Source: Flavobacteriaceae bacterium
GTDB lineage: Bacteria; Bacteroidota; Bacteroidia; Flavobacteriales; Flavobacteriaceae
Reading direction: 5' to 3'
DNA: 64,000 nt
Assembly: GCA_021647405.1 (NCBI GenBank)
Contig: JAKIUU010000009.1
Coordinates: 13,527-77,526 of the forward strand
Shown here piece by piece: positions 33,556-42,290 of this stretch. The position numbers and the translations under genes are program-made. How positions within the stretch are numbered: the stretch's first letter is position 1; every line of letters begins with the position of its first letter. A model generated the notes under the pieces. The model saw only the letters and a program-made list of their open reading frames with translations. It ran no database searches and had not been told where the DNA came from.

Positions 33556-36026
33556 AATAAGTCATTTAAAAAATATTCTTCTGTAATAATTTTTATACCT
33601 AGCTTATCTGCTTTTGTTTTTTTAGCTGGCCCCATTTTATCTCCAGCAATTAAAAAAGAAGTATTTTTTGATAGTGATGTACTATTTTTACCACCATTGA
33701 TTTCTATAATTTGTTTTAATTGATTCCTTTCTAATTTAAATTTACCTGAAACAACAAAAGACAAACCTTTTAATTTATCTGTCTCATTTTCATTGTTTTC
33801 CATTTCAAACTGCAAACCTATTTTTCTTAGTCTATCTATTATATGTTTATTATTTTCTACCCTAAAAAATTCAATAACACTTTTAGCAATCTGTTCTCCT
33901 ATTTCATCAACCAAAATTAAATCTTCAAAAGAAGCTTCCATCAAAGCGTCTATATTTTTATAATGCTTCACCAATTTTTTAGCTACCGTTTCTCCCACAA
34001 ACCTTATACCTAGAGCAAATAACACCTTTTCAAAGGTAATTTCTTTAGAGTTTTCAATTCCTCTTATAATATTTTCAGCTCCCTTTTCTCGAATACCTAT
34101 TATCTTTCTGTCTGAAATCTTTGTAACTGTATTTCCAAAATTTTTGTAATTATCAACAAGCTTTTTATTCGATCTCAATTCATCAATAAAATCTATACTC
34201 TTTATACTTTCTAATAACTCTTCAAAAGCGGTATTAAAAAACCCTTCACTTTGCGATTCATCATAAAATTTTAAAAATAAAAATTCTTCCAAAGAAATAT
34301 ACCCCTCAATGAAAGGAAATCTATAATATTGTGAATTTTTGTATAATTCAAACCTCTCACTAAATGATAATTTAAAATTTTCAAATACTCTTATCTCTAT
34401 TTCATTTTCAAAAAAGATATCTAACTCTAGTAATTCTTCAATACATTTAATTTTTTTAGATATTATTTCAGCTAATTTTCTAGATATATTACCAAATCCT
34501 AAAGCAAATATTGAATCTTCAATTTTTATTTGAAGTCGATTTTTAAATTTTAATCCTGCTTCGCTACTGTCATGTACTTTTTCTAGATTAATTATTTCTT
34601 CTTCTTTCAAAGAATACAAATCTGAATAATCTTTTAATAACCCTTTTTCATAAAGTAACTCTACGGTCTCTGCGCCCAAGCCGTCAATATTCATGGCCTT
34701 GCGGCTGATAAAGTGTTGGATGCGCCCTGTTATTTGTGTGGGGCAACCGTATTCGTTGGGGCAATAATGTTTGGCATCGCCTTCGGTACGGGTCAATTCA
34801 GTAGCGCAATTGGGGCAATGTGTAATGTACTGTGTGGGTTTGGAATCTAAAGGGCGTTTATCTAAATCTACCCCCACAATTTTAGGAATAATCTCGCCCC
34901 CTTTTTCTACAAAAACGGTATCGCCTACGCGGATATCGAATTTAGCTATCTGGTCGGCATTGTGCAACGAAGCCCGTTTTACAATTGTACCAGCCAATTG
35001 TACAGGTTCTAAATTGGCCACAGGTGTTATGGCACCCGTACGGCCTACTTGATAAGTAATACTGTTTAAAACGGTGACTACCCTTTCGGCTTTAAACTTA
35101 TACGCAATAGCCCAACGCGGTGCTTTGGCTGTATAACCCAGTTCTTCTTGCTGTTGTAAATTGTTTACTTTTATAACCACCCCATCTGTTTCATACGGCA
35201 ATTGGTGTCTTTTTGAATCCCATTCAGAAATAAAAGCAAACACCGCCTCTATAGAATGGCATAATTTTATGGTTTTGGGAATCTTAAATCCAGATGCTTT
35301 TGCCAAAGCAAGGGCTTCAAAATGTGTCTCTACAGGCAGATTTCTACCAACTATTTGATACAACAAGCAATCTAATGGCCGTTTGGCTACTTCGGCACTG
35401 TCTTGTAATTTTAAGCTGCCACTGGCCGTATTACGTGGATTGCGATAGGGTTCTTCGCCGGCTTCAATACGTTCTTCATTCATCTTGTTAAATCCGTCAA
35501 GGGGTAAAATAATTTCACCACGAATTTCAAAATCAGACAAAGAATCGTTTTGCAATACCAAGGGAATAGATTTTATGGTTCTGACATTTGCAGTAACATC
35601 ATCTCCCTGAAAACCATCACCCCGCGTTTCTGCCCGCAACAATTTTCCGCCCTCATAAACCAAATTGATAGAAGCGCCATCGTATTTTAATTCGCATGTG
35701 TAACTAATAGCGCCTTCAATAATTTTAGAAATTCTCGTTTCCCAATCTTTTAAATCGGCCAATGAATACGAATTGGCCAGAGAATACATGCGGTTTTTAT
35801 GTGTAACTGTAACAAATGCTTTTGTTATTTCGCCCCCCACACGTTGTGTGGGCGAAGTTGCCTCAAAAAAGGCAGGATTTTGTTCCTCTAAATCTTGTAA
35901 AGCCTTAAGTTTTATATCAAACTCATAATCGGAAATTGTGGGATTATCCAACACATAATAATTGTAATTGTGTTGGCGAAGTTCCGCACGGAGTTCCATT
36001 ATTTTCTGTTTGCTGTTTTTAGACAT
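33549..36026 (-). CDS. ligA: NAD+-dependent DNA ligase LigA, with enlarged HhH region
   Basis: The ATG at 36026 gives 825 residues; the 39 residues encoded further upstream are not LigA-like. The adenylation domain has the active-site lysine in ELKYDGAS (K114) and GYTAKAPRWAIAYKF; the OB fold, zinc finger (CPNC...YCPNEYGC), HhH region and C-terminal BRCT (about 750-825) follow. It seals nicks in replication using NAD+. Typical LigA is about 670 residues; the excess is an insert at about 482-643, between SLKEEEIINLE and GIREKGAENII. Within it SIFALGFGNISRKLAEI resembles the following authentic VLFALGIRFVGETVAKKL, so it looks like a duplicated HhH segment. The 3' half of the gene is visibly more AT-rich than the 5' half. 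All catalytic motifs are intact. Confidence 0.93.
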   Translation of the reverse strand: MSKNSKQKIMELRAELRQHNYNYYVLDNPTISDYEFDIKLKALQDLEEQNPAFFEATSPTQRVGGEITKAFVTVTHKNRMYSLANSYSLADLKDWETRISKIIEGAISYTCELKYDGASINLVYEGGKLLRAETRGDGFQGDDVTANVRTIKSIPLVLQNDSLSDFEIRGEIILPLDGFNKMNEERIEAGEEPYRNPRNTASGSLKLQDSAEVAKRPLDCLLYQIVGRNLPVETHFEALALAKASGFKIPKTIKLCHSIEAVFAFISEWDSKRHQLPYETDGVVIKVNNLQQQEELGYTAKAPRWAIAYKFKAERVVTVLNSITYQVGRTGAITPVANLEPVQLAGTIVKRASLHNADQIAKFDIRVGDTVFVEKGGEIIPKIVGVDLDKRPLDSKPTQYITHCPNCATELTRTEGDAKHYCPNEYGCPTQITGRIQHFISRKAMNIDGLGAETVELLYEKGLLKDYSDLYSLKEEEIINLEKVHDSSEAGLKFKNRLQIKIEDSIFALGFGNISRKLAEIISKKIKCIEELLELDIFFENEIEIRVFENFKLSFSERFELYKNSQYYRFPFIEGYISLEEFLFLKFYDESQSEGFFNTAFEELLESIKSIDFIDELRSNKKLVDNYKNFGNTVTKISDRKIIGIREKGAENIIRGIENSKEITFEKVLFALGIRFVGETVAKKLVKHYKNIDALMEASFEDLILVDEIGEQIAKSVIEFFRVENNKHIIDRLRKIGLQFEMENNENETDKLKGLSFVVSGKFKLERNQLKQIIEINGGKNSTSLSKNTSFLIAGDKMGPAKKTKADKLGIKIITEEYFLNDLLC

Positions 36027-36101
36027 GGCTGTTAATTTCCGTTTAAAATTAACCCTTTTAAAATTAACTGCAAAGTCATTTTTAAAACAGTCAGAATTGT
36101 A

Positions 36102-36153
36102 TGTAACATAAGCTACACAAAGGGAAAATATGATTTTAGTCATAAAACTAAAA
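36102..36153 (+). promoter_or_regulatory. Two inverted repeats upstream of the SQR operon
   Basis: TGTA-N8-TACA occurs at 36102-36117, resembling half-sites of Crp/Fnr-type regulators. TTTTAGT-N6-ACTAAAA, a perfect 7-bp-arm repeat, occurs at 36134-36153. Both lie in the 202-nt space between divergent ligA and the SQR gene. No TAnnTTTG box was seen on the SQR side. Confidence 0.4.
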
Positions 36154-36228
36154 CGCTTATGGCAGTAATTTTACACTATAATTAAAAGAAAAAGAGAACC
36201 CTTTTTGCAAATTTAAATAGCATTTATT

Positions 36229-37458
36229 ATGAAACAATTATTAATATTAGGCGCTGGAACTGCAGGAACAATGATGGCCAACCATATGCGGCCTAAACTA
36301 GATAAAAAAGAATGGCAAATAACCATAGTTGACCAATACAAAACACATTATTACCAACCTGGATTTTTATTTTTACCCTTTGATATTTACACCGAAGATC
36401 AGGTAAAAAAAGCAGGAAAGAAATTCATCCCTAAAGGGGTAAGTTATGTTCAAAAAAAGATTGAGCAAATTTTTCCTAAAGAAAATAAAGTTAAGCTTGA
36501 AGACCAAACAATAAATTACGATATCCTAATTATTGCCACAGGTTCTAAAATTGCACCCGAAGAAGTTGAGGGTATGAAAGGTGCCAACTGGCATAAAAAT
36601 GTATTCGACTTTTACACTTACGAAGGTTCTTTGGCTTTGCGCAATAAGTTGAGAACATTTAAAGGCGGAAAGATGGTGGTTCATTTTACCGAAATGCCCA
36701 TTAAATGTCCTGTAGCTCCCTTAGAATTTGTGTTTTTAGCTGATTCTTATTTTAACAAAAAAGGGATGCGAGATAAAGTGGATTTAACTTTTGTGACGCC
36801 TCTTGGTGGTGCTTTTACAAAACCAAAAGCTACCGCTTCATTAAGTTATTTGCTAAAAGAAAAAAACATTAAGGTTGTAACTGATTTTGCCATTGAACAT
36901 GTTGATAACGACAAAAATCAAATAGTTGATTATGCCGATAGAGCTGTTGATTATGATTTGTTGGTAACAGTACCCACCAATATGGGTGATAAACTTATTG
37001 AACGTTCTGGTATGGGAGATGATTTAAATTTTGTGCCCACACATCACAACACATTGCAATCTTTAGACATTGAAAACGTATTCGTTATTGGCGATGCCAC
37101 CAATGTGCCAGCCTCAAAAGCAGGTTCTGTAGCACATTTTCAGGCCGAAACATTAACCGATAATTTATTGTTATACATAGACGGCAAACCTTTAAAAGAA
37201 GAATTTGACGGCCATGCCAATTGCTTTATAGAAACAGGCAATAACAAAGCATTACTCATTGATTTTAACTACACACAAGAACCCGTAAAAGGCAATTTCC
37301 CATTTTCAGGAATTGGCCCGTTAAAACTTTTAACAGAAAGTATCCTAAACCACTGGGGAAAATTGGCCTTTAGATGGATTTATTGGCATATGTTATTAAA
37401 AGGTATCGCCATACCTTTTGTAAGTAGAAACATGAGTTTAAAAGGAAAAAATATTTAA
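36229..37458 (+). CDS. sqr: Sulfide:quinone oxidoreductase-like flavoprotein
   Basis: A 409-residue FAD-dependent oxidoreductase. FAD-binding GAGTAGTMMANHM is at 8-20, the ATG motif IIATGSK at about 101-107 and the second FAD motif FVIGDATNVP at about 285. Two cysteines match the redox-active SQR pair: C160 in PIKCPVAP and C332 in HANCFIETG; the third cysteine of some SQR types is absent. The C-terminus (about 365-409) is amphipathic and aromatic, fitting membrane attachment. SQR oxidises sulfide to polysulfide and passes electrons to the quinone pool. The two following genes are sulfur carriers, which supports the call. Confidence 0.85.
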   Translation: MKQLLILGAGTAGTMMANHMRPKLDKKEWQITIVDQYKTHYYQPGFLFLPFDIYTEDQVKKAGKKFIPKGVSYVQKKIEQIFPKENKVKLEDQTINYDILIIATGSKIAPEEVEGMKGANWHKNVFDFYTYEGSLALRNKLRTFKGGKMVVHFTEMPIKCPVAPLEFVFLADSYFNKKGMRDKVDLTFVTPLGGAFTKPKATASLSYLLKEKNIKVVTDFAIEHVDNDKNQIVDYADRAVDYDLLVTVPTNMGDKLIERSGMGDDLNFVPTHHNTLQSLDIENVFVIGDATNVPASKAGSVAHFQAETLTDNLLLYIDGKPLKEEFDGHANCFIETGNNKALLIDFNYTQEPVKGNFPFSGIGPLKLLTESILNHWGKLAFRWIYWHMLLKGIAIPFVSRNMSLKGKNI

Positions 37459-37483
37459 TTATAAATTATAAAACCAAAATATT

Positions 37484-37792
37484 ATGGAAGCAGTATTAGC
37501 AGGAATAAACGTAATGGTATCTGAAGATGGTTATTTAACCGATTTTTCGCAATGGAACAAAGAAGTTGGGACAGAAATAGCCAAAAATGAAGGCATTAAA
37601 ATGACAGACCGCCATTGGGAAGTAATTGCATGGATTCAAGAACAAGTAAAAGCTGAAAAGCCTTTATCTATTCGCGGCATTAAAAAAAGTGGGGTACTTG
37701 ACATTAAAGAGTTTTATAAGCTATTCCCAGGGGGGCCATTAAAGGTCTCTACAAAAATAGCCGGCGTTCACAAACCTAAAAGTTGTATTTAA
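37484..37792 (+). CDS. TusE/DsrC-family sulfur carrier protein
   Basis: A 102-residue protein that matches DsrC/TusE: YLTDFSQWNKEVGTEIA, TDRHWEVIAWI and the C-terminal arm ending PKSCI. The penultimate residue C101 is the persulfide-forming cysteine. The second cysteine that DsrC of sulfate reducers carries ten residues earlier is replaced by lysine, so it is TusE-like and should carry one sulfur atom. In TusE the sulfur goes to tRNA 2-thiolation; here, 25 nt after an SQR gene and before a DsrE2-like gene, it more likely takes part in sulfide-derived sulfur transfer. This context argument is inference. Confidence 0.88.
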   Translation: MEAVLAGINVMVSEDGYLTDFSQWNKEVGTEIAKNEGIKMTDRHWEVIAWIQEQVKAEKPLSIRGIKKSGVLDIKEFYKLFPGGPLKVSTKIAGVHKPKSCI

Positions 37793-37815
37793 TTAACACT
37801 ATTAAATCTAAAATT

Positions 37816-38292
37816 ATGAGCAATTCTAAAGTAAAAAAAATGTTATTCATTCTCTCTAAAGCAACCATAGAGAATGTTTATGCAGCCTTTGTAATGGCCA
37901 ATGGTGCCAGAATGGAAGGTATAGAAGCCGAAATATTTTTTACTTTCTTTGGCTTAGAAGCCATCCAAAAGAAAAAATTAGAACATTTACATGTAGCAAC
38001 TGTAGGCAACCCTGCCATGCACATGCCAACCATGCTTGGTGGGTTACCAGGTATGGAAGCCTTTGCCACCATGATGATGAAAAAAGAAATGGAAAAATTG
38101 GACATGCCTCCCATAGGAGAATTTATAGAAATCTTAGCCGATTCTGGTGTGAAATTATGGGCTTGTAAATTGGCTATTGATATGTTCCATTTAAAAGAAG
38201 AAGACTTGGTAGAAGATTTAGATGGTATTCTAACAATAGGCGATTTCTATAACAGAGCCGACCAAGAGGGTACGCATCTTTTATTTATTTAA
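37816..38292 (+). CDS. DsrE2-like sulfur-transfer protein
   Basis: The ATG at 37816 gives 158 residues starting MSNSKVKKMLFILSK; an upstream in-frame ATG at 37783 would overlap the TusE-like stop. The DsrE/F-like fold is suggested by ATIENVYAAFVMANGA and by the conserved cysteine in KLWACKLAIDMF, the likely sulfur-accepting residue. Proteins of this DsrE2 type occur with Rhd, TusA and DsrC as persulfide relays. It is the last gene of the operon, with a bidirectional terminator 19 nt downstream. Confidence 0.85.
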   Translation: MSNSKVKKMLFILSKATIENVYAAFVMANGARMEGIEAEIFFTFFGLEAIQKKKLEHLHVATVGNPAMHMPTMLGGLPGMEAFATMMMKKEMEKLDMPPIGEFIEILADSGVKLWACKLAIDMFHLKEEDLVEDLDGILTIGDFYNRADQEGTHLLFI

Positions 38293-38311
38293 TAGTTATT
38301 ATACTCGATAT

Positions 38312-38346
38312 AAAAAGACCGAAACGCCAATCGTTTCGGTCTTTTT
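38312..38346. terminator. Bidirectional terminator between the dsrE2-like gene and gapA
   Basis: AAAAAGACCGAAACG (38312-38326), loop CCAAT, CGTTTCGGTCTTTTT (38332-38346). The 15-bp stem is perfect and has A/T tracts on both sides, so it can end both convergent operons. Confidence 0.9.
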
Positions 38347-38360
38347 ATATATTCTTTTAA

Positions 38361-39809
38361 CTAGTAATACGTAAACTTGTTGACTTGCGAAATATACCTA
38401 GCCAAGCGCATTACTTGATGGCTATAACCATACTCATTATCGTACCAAACATAGATTATCGCATCACTCCCTTCGTCAGTAACAATAGTGGCATGACTGT
38501 CGAATATGGCTGGTGCAACTCCCCCAACTATATCAGAAGACACCAACTCGTTACTCATAGAATATTTTATCTGCTCTACCAAGTTGCCTTCTAAAGCATA
38601 TTTTTTCATAATGGCATTAATTTCATCCTTAGTGGTTTTCTTTAACAGATGTAAATTCAATATAGCCAAAGATCCATTGGGTACAGGAACGCGAATGGCA
38701 CTAGAAGTTAATTTATTTTCAAGTTTTGGTAAGGCTTTTGCAACTGCCTTACCTGCACCTGTTTCGGTGATAACCATATTTAAGGCCGCAGCACGTCCCC
38801 TACGGTATTTTTTATGCATATTATCAACCAGATTCTGATCGTTTGTATAGGCGTGAATGGTTTCTAGATGCCCATTTCGGATGCCAAAATTATCTTCAAT
38901 CACACTTAATACAGGTGTAATGGCATTTGTTGTACACGAAGCTGCAGTAAAAATATTAGTTGTATTCGGATCAAAATTATTTTGATTAACGCCATATACA
39001 ATATTTGGCACACCTTTACCAGGCGCTGTTAATAACACTTTGGCTGTGCCTTTTGCTTTAAGATGTCTTCCCAAAGAAATTTCATCTCTAAAAACACCCG
39101 TATTGTCAATTACCAAAGCTTTAGAAATTCCGAATTTGGTATAATCAATTTCTTCGGGCTTGTCAGCCGATATCATGTGAACAGTTGTGCCATTAATAAT
39201 TAAGGCTTTTTGATTAAAATCTGAAATAACAGACCCTAAAAAATCTCCATGAACAGAATCATTACGCAATAAAGCGGCGCGTTTTTCGAGAATTACAGGG
39301 GTTATTTCTCCGCGAGTTACAATGGCTCTTAAGCGCATTTGTTTGCCTTTGCCCATCTTACTCATCAACTCTCTGGCTAATAAGCGGCCAATCCTACCGA
39401 AACCGTATAAAACAACATCTTTGGGTGGCGCTCCATTATAACTTTTAGCTCCAGACAATTTGTCGGTAACAAAACTTAATTTGTTTCTGTTTAAATTTTC
39501 TTCTAAAAGAAAATCATAAGACAATTTACCAATATCAAGCTTTGAAGGTGGTAAATTTAACTGCGAAATGGCTTTGGCTATTTCTAAAGCTTCAAAAATA
39601 GAAATAGGTTTTTCTACAAATGCAGCAGCGTACTCTAACAGGGTTAAAATTTCGCTTACATTTCTGTCGATTAATTGGTTTCTAAATAAAACCAATTCTA
39701 TGGTGTCATCATACCATAAATCGCTAATTATCTTAATAATTTCAATGGTAGCCCGCCTTCTATCTGTTTGAACGGCAAGCTCTTGCTCGTAACTTTTTTG
39801 TAGTGGCAT
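38361..39809 (-). CDS. gapA: Glyceraldehyde-3-phosphate dehydrogenase, long form
   Basis: The ATG at 39809 gives 482 residues. A TTG 33 nt further upstream is rejected because it lies inside the TACCTTTG promoter box. The GAPDH core starts at about 125 (VVLYGFGRIGRLLARELM, NAD-binding) and has the catalytic cysteine in TAASCTTNAITPV and the following GRGAALNM region. It makes 1,3-bisphosphoglycerate in glycolysis or the reverse reaction. The 120-residue N-terminal extension, helical and without a known motif, is typical of the long GAPDH variant in Bacteroidetes and some proteobacteria, whose added role is unclear. Confidence 0.92.
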   Translation of the reverse strand: MPLQKSYEQELAVQTDRRRATIEIIKIISDLWYDDTIELVLFRNQLIDRNVSEILTLLEYAAAFVEKPISIFEALEIAKAISQLNLPPSKLDIGKLSYDFLLEENLNRNKLSFVTDKLSGAKSYNGAPPKDVVLYGFGRIGRLLARELMSKMGKGKQMRLRAIVTRGEITPVILEKRAALLRNDSVHGDFLGSVISDFNQKALIINGTTVHMISADKPEEIDYTKFGISKALVIDNTGVFRDEISLGRHLKAKGTAKVLLTAPGKGVPNIVYGVNQNNFDPNTTNIFTAASCTTNAITPVLSVIEDNFGIRNGHLETIHAYTNDQNLVDNMHKKYRRGRAAALNMVITETGAGKAVAKALPKLENKLTSSAIRVPVPNGSLAILNLHLLKKTTKDEINAIMKKYALEGNLVEQIKYSMSNELVSSDIVGGVAPAIFDSHATIVTDEGSDAIIYVWYDNEYGYSHQVMRLARYISQVNKFTYY

Positions 39810-39839
39810 CTTTGGTTGTGTTGGGTTGTTTATATCTTT

Positions 39840-39847
39840 CAAAGGTA
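39840..39847 (-). promoter_or_regulatory. -7 box TACCTTTG for gapA
   Basis: The minus strand reads TACCTTTG, full TAnnTTTG consensus, ending 30 nt before the chosen gapA ATG at 39809. It overlaps the alternative TTG start codon, which argues against that start. Confidence 0.55.
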
Positions 39848-39871
39848 ATTATTTTAATAGAATTACAACAA

Positions 39872-39899
39872 AAAAGGCTGCTAAAAATAGCAGCCTTTT
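39872..39899 (-). terminator. Intrinsic terminator after htrA
   Basis: AAAAGGCTGCTA (39872-39883), loop AAAA, TAGCAGCCTTTT (39888-39899). On the minus strand the stem is followed by a T-rich tract. It lies 27 nt beyond the htrA stop. Confidence 0.87.
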
Positions 39900-39926
39900 A
39901 AACCAAACTAATTATAATTAAACAAA

Positions 39927-41360
39927 CTAATTCAACATTAAAGAAACATACCCTACTCTTCCTCTTTGATCAAGAATTTGAAGGGTGATATACTTTTCAT
40001 TTTCATTATTTTTAAGATATGTACTCAATTCGTTAAGACTTGTAATTTTAATATTATTGACAGCTAAAATAATATCGTTATTTTGCAAACCTTTGGCCTT
40101 TAATTCCCTATTGTTTAGGTTGGTAATTTTAACACCATAATCAATATCAAATTTTTCTTTTTCTGTTTCAGACAAGGGTTTGATTCTACCAATATAGTAA
40201 TTTACATAATCGACACTTGAAACCGTTTCTTTTCCAAATTTGTTTTTAAGTGTCAGTGGTATTTTCTTTTCAACACCCTCTCTTAAAATACTTAAGCTGA
40301 TTTTATCGCCCGGTCTTTTTGAACCCAGAAAACCTATTAAATCGGCATATTTTTTAATATCTATACCGTCTATTTTAACAATAATGTCGCTCTTTTGCAA
40401 TCCTGCTTTTTTAGCAGCTCCTTCATCAGAAACGTCTAAAATAATAACCCCTTCTGTGTTGGGAACTTTATAAAAACGGGCTTTATCAGCATTTAAATCG
40501 TCTGGTATAATACCCAAATAAGCACGTTGCACATTTCCGTAAAGCATGATATCATCAATAACCCTTTTTGCAATGTTAGAGGGTACTGCAAATGAATAGC
40601 CCATATACGATCCTGTTAAAGATTCTATGGCCGAATTTATTCCGATAAGTTCGCCACGTGTATTTACAAGAGCACCGCCACTATTACCCGGATTTACAAC
40701 AGCATCTGTTTGAATAAAAGATTCTATAGCCCCCCTATTTTTATTGATGTTAATATTTCTTCCTTTGGCACTTATAATACCAGCCGTAACCGTTGAAGCC
40801 AAGTTAAAAGGATTGCCAACGGCCAAAACCCACTCGCCCACTTTAACGTTGTCTGAATTTCCAAAAGGAATATATGGTAAATTTTTGGCGTCAATCTTAA
40901 CAAGAGCAATATCGGTATTGGGATCTGTACCTACTATTGTAGCTTTGAATTTTCGCTTATCATTAAGGGTTACTTCTAAAAATTTAGCATTGTCAATTAC
41001 ATGGTTATTGGTAATAATATAGCCGTCTGCAGAAATAATAACTCCCGAACCTGTTCCTACCTGTTTGTATTGTCTGACACTATTACCGCCATTAAAAAAA
41101 TTAGAAAAAGGATCTTGAACTTCTTTAATAGACACATTCTTTACATGAACTACAGCGGCTAAAGTAGCGTCGGCCGCTTTAGTAAAATCGGTATTTTCTG
41201 CAGGTATTGCGTAATTTACAACCTGAGGTTTGGGCGCGTCCTTTTGTAAAACGATGGGGTAAACCGCTCCTTTGTTTTCTTCTAAAAATAATTTATAACT
41301 CCCCAAAGTCATAGCGCCTCCCAATGCAGAAGCTAAAATTAATGTGGTTATTTTTTTCAT
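39927..41360 (-). CDS. htrA: Periplasmic serine protease DegP/HtrA family
   Basis: The ATG at 41360 gives 477 residues with an N-terminal signal or anchor (KKITTLILASALGGAMTLG). The trypsin-like domain has the triad His in ITNNHVID, Asp in TDIALVKID and Ser in NPGNSGGAL. Two PDZ domains follow (about 280-370 and 390-475). HtrA degrades or refolds damaged envelope proteins in the periplasm. It is a single-gene unit with its own terminator and a TAATTTTG box upstream, so expression probably responds independently of neighbours. Confidence 0.94.
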   Translation of the reverse strand: MKKITTLILASALGGAMTLGSYKLFLEENKGAVYPIVLQKDAPKPQVVNYAIPAENTDFTKAADATLAAVVHVKNVSIKEVQDPFSNFFNGGNSVRQYKQVGTGSGVIISADGYIITNNHVIDNAKFLEVTLNDKRKFKATIVGTDPNTDIALVKIDAKNLPYIPFGNSDNVKVGEWVLAVGNPFNLASTVTAGIISAKGRNININKNRGAIESFIQTDAVVNPGNSGGALVNTRGELIGINSAIESLTGSYMGYSFAVPSNIAKRVIDDIMLYGNVQRAYLGIIPDDLNADKARFYKVPNTEGVIILDVSDEGAAKKAGLQKSDIIVKIDGIDIKKYADLIGFLGSKRPGDKISLSILREGVEKKIPLTLKNKFGKETVSSVDYVNYYIGRIKPLSETEKEKFDIDYGVKITNLNNRELKAKGLQNNDIILAVNNIKITSLNELSTYLKNNENEKYITLQILDQRGRVGYVSLMLN

Positions 41361-41388
41361 TATTATTTTGTTTTGTAATAGCAACAGT

Positions 41389-41396
41389 CAAAATTA
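41389..41396 (-). promoter_or_regulatory. -7 box TAATTTTG for htrA
   Basis: The minus strand reads TAATTTTG, ending 28 nt before the htrA ATG at 41360. A TTG lies 15 nt upstream of it, slightly closer than the usual -33 spacing. Confidence 0.5.
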
Positions 41397-41485
41397 CAAA
41401 TAATTGTATTTCAAAATTTATGTTTAACACTGTCTTAACTACACTTTAACTGGTTTTTAACAAAACAAGCTTTATAAAATATCAT

Positions 41486-41493
41486 TACATTTG
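41486..41493 (+). promoter_or_regulatory. -7 box TACATTTG for dapF operon
   Basis: Full TAnnTTTG consensus, ending 17 nt before the dapF ATG at 41511. It would drive dapF, the acetyltransferase gene and mltG together. Confidence 0.5.
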
Positions 41494-41510
41494 CACAGAC
41501 ATTTTTTTAC

Positions 41511-42290
41511 ATGAAACTGACTTTCTACAAATATCAAGGTACTGGGAACGATTTTGTTTTAATTGACAACCGATTAAAAATATGCGACACCTCAAATACC
41601 AAACGCATTGCCCAAATTTGCGATCGTAAATTTGGCATTGGTGCCGATGGGTTTATTTGTCTGGAAAATAAAGCTGATTTCGATTTTAAAATGCTGTATT
41701 TTAACGCTGATGGCAACGAGAGTACAATGTGTGGCAATGGCGGACGCTGTATTGTGGCTTTTGCAAAATATCTTAATATCATTGAAAATTCGGCCCACTT
41801 TATAGCTATTGATGGTCCTCATAATGCCTCAATAAATGGCAACTCTGTAAGCTTACAAATGCAAGATGTTAATAGTATTCATGTTGGTAAAGCGCATGTT
41901 TTTTTAGATACAGGCTCACCGCACCATGTCAGCTATATAAAAGACATCAATCAATTAGATGTCAAACAAAAAGGAAGCCGTATAAGATATGGTGCCCCTT
42001 ATTTTAAAGACGGTACAAATGTTAATTTTGTTGAACAAATTGATAACAACACTTTTAAAGTAAGGACTTATGAACGTGGTGTAGAAGACGAAACTTTAAG
42101 TTGTGGCACTGGTGTTACTGCCGTAGCCATTGCCAGTCATAAAATGGCTAAAACAAAAGATTCCGTTATAAATTTGCAAACCGAAGGCGGTGATTTAAAA
42201 GTGCGTTTTACCGAGAAAGAAGGTCTTTACACCGATGTGTTTTTAGAAGGGCCTACTGAACAGGTTTTTAAAGGCGTGATATCATTATAA
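41511..42290 (+). CDS. dapF: Diaminopimelate epimerase
   Basis: A 259-residue enzyme with the two catalytic cysteines of DapF: C74 in ESTMCGNGGRC and C198 in ETLSCGTGV. It converts LL- to meso-diaminopimelate for lysine and peptidoglycan synthesis, without a cofactor. The start is clear from KLTFYKYQGTGNDFV. It shares one nucleotide with the following acetyltransferase gene (TAATG), so translation is coupled. Being in a unit with the peptidoglycan lytic enzyme MltG suggests a cell-wall operon. Confidence 0.96.
   Translation: MKLTFYKYQGTGNDFVLIDNRLKICDTSNTKRIAQICDRKFGIGADGFICLENKADFDFKMLYFNADGNESTMCGNGGRCIVAFAKYLNIIENSAHFIAIDGPHNASINGNSVSLQMQDVNSIHVGKAHVFLDTGSPHHVSYIKDINQLDVKQKGSRIRYGAPYFKDGTNVNFVEQIDNNTFKVRTYERGVEDETLSCGTGVTAVAIASHKMAKTKDSVINLQTEGGDLKVRFTEKEGLYTDVFLEGPTEQVFKGVISL

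Noticed and set aside
36027..36143. 39-residue N-terminal extension of LigA
   Set aside because: Not LigA-like, and the ATG at 36026 gives the usual LigA start (KIMELRAELRQHNYNYY).
39810..39842. Upstream TTG start for gapA
   Set aside because: The TTG is part of the TACCTTTG promoter box, so it would not be transcribed.
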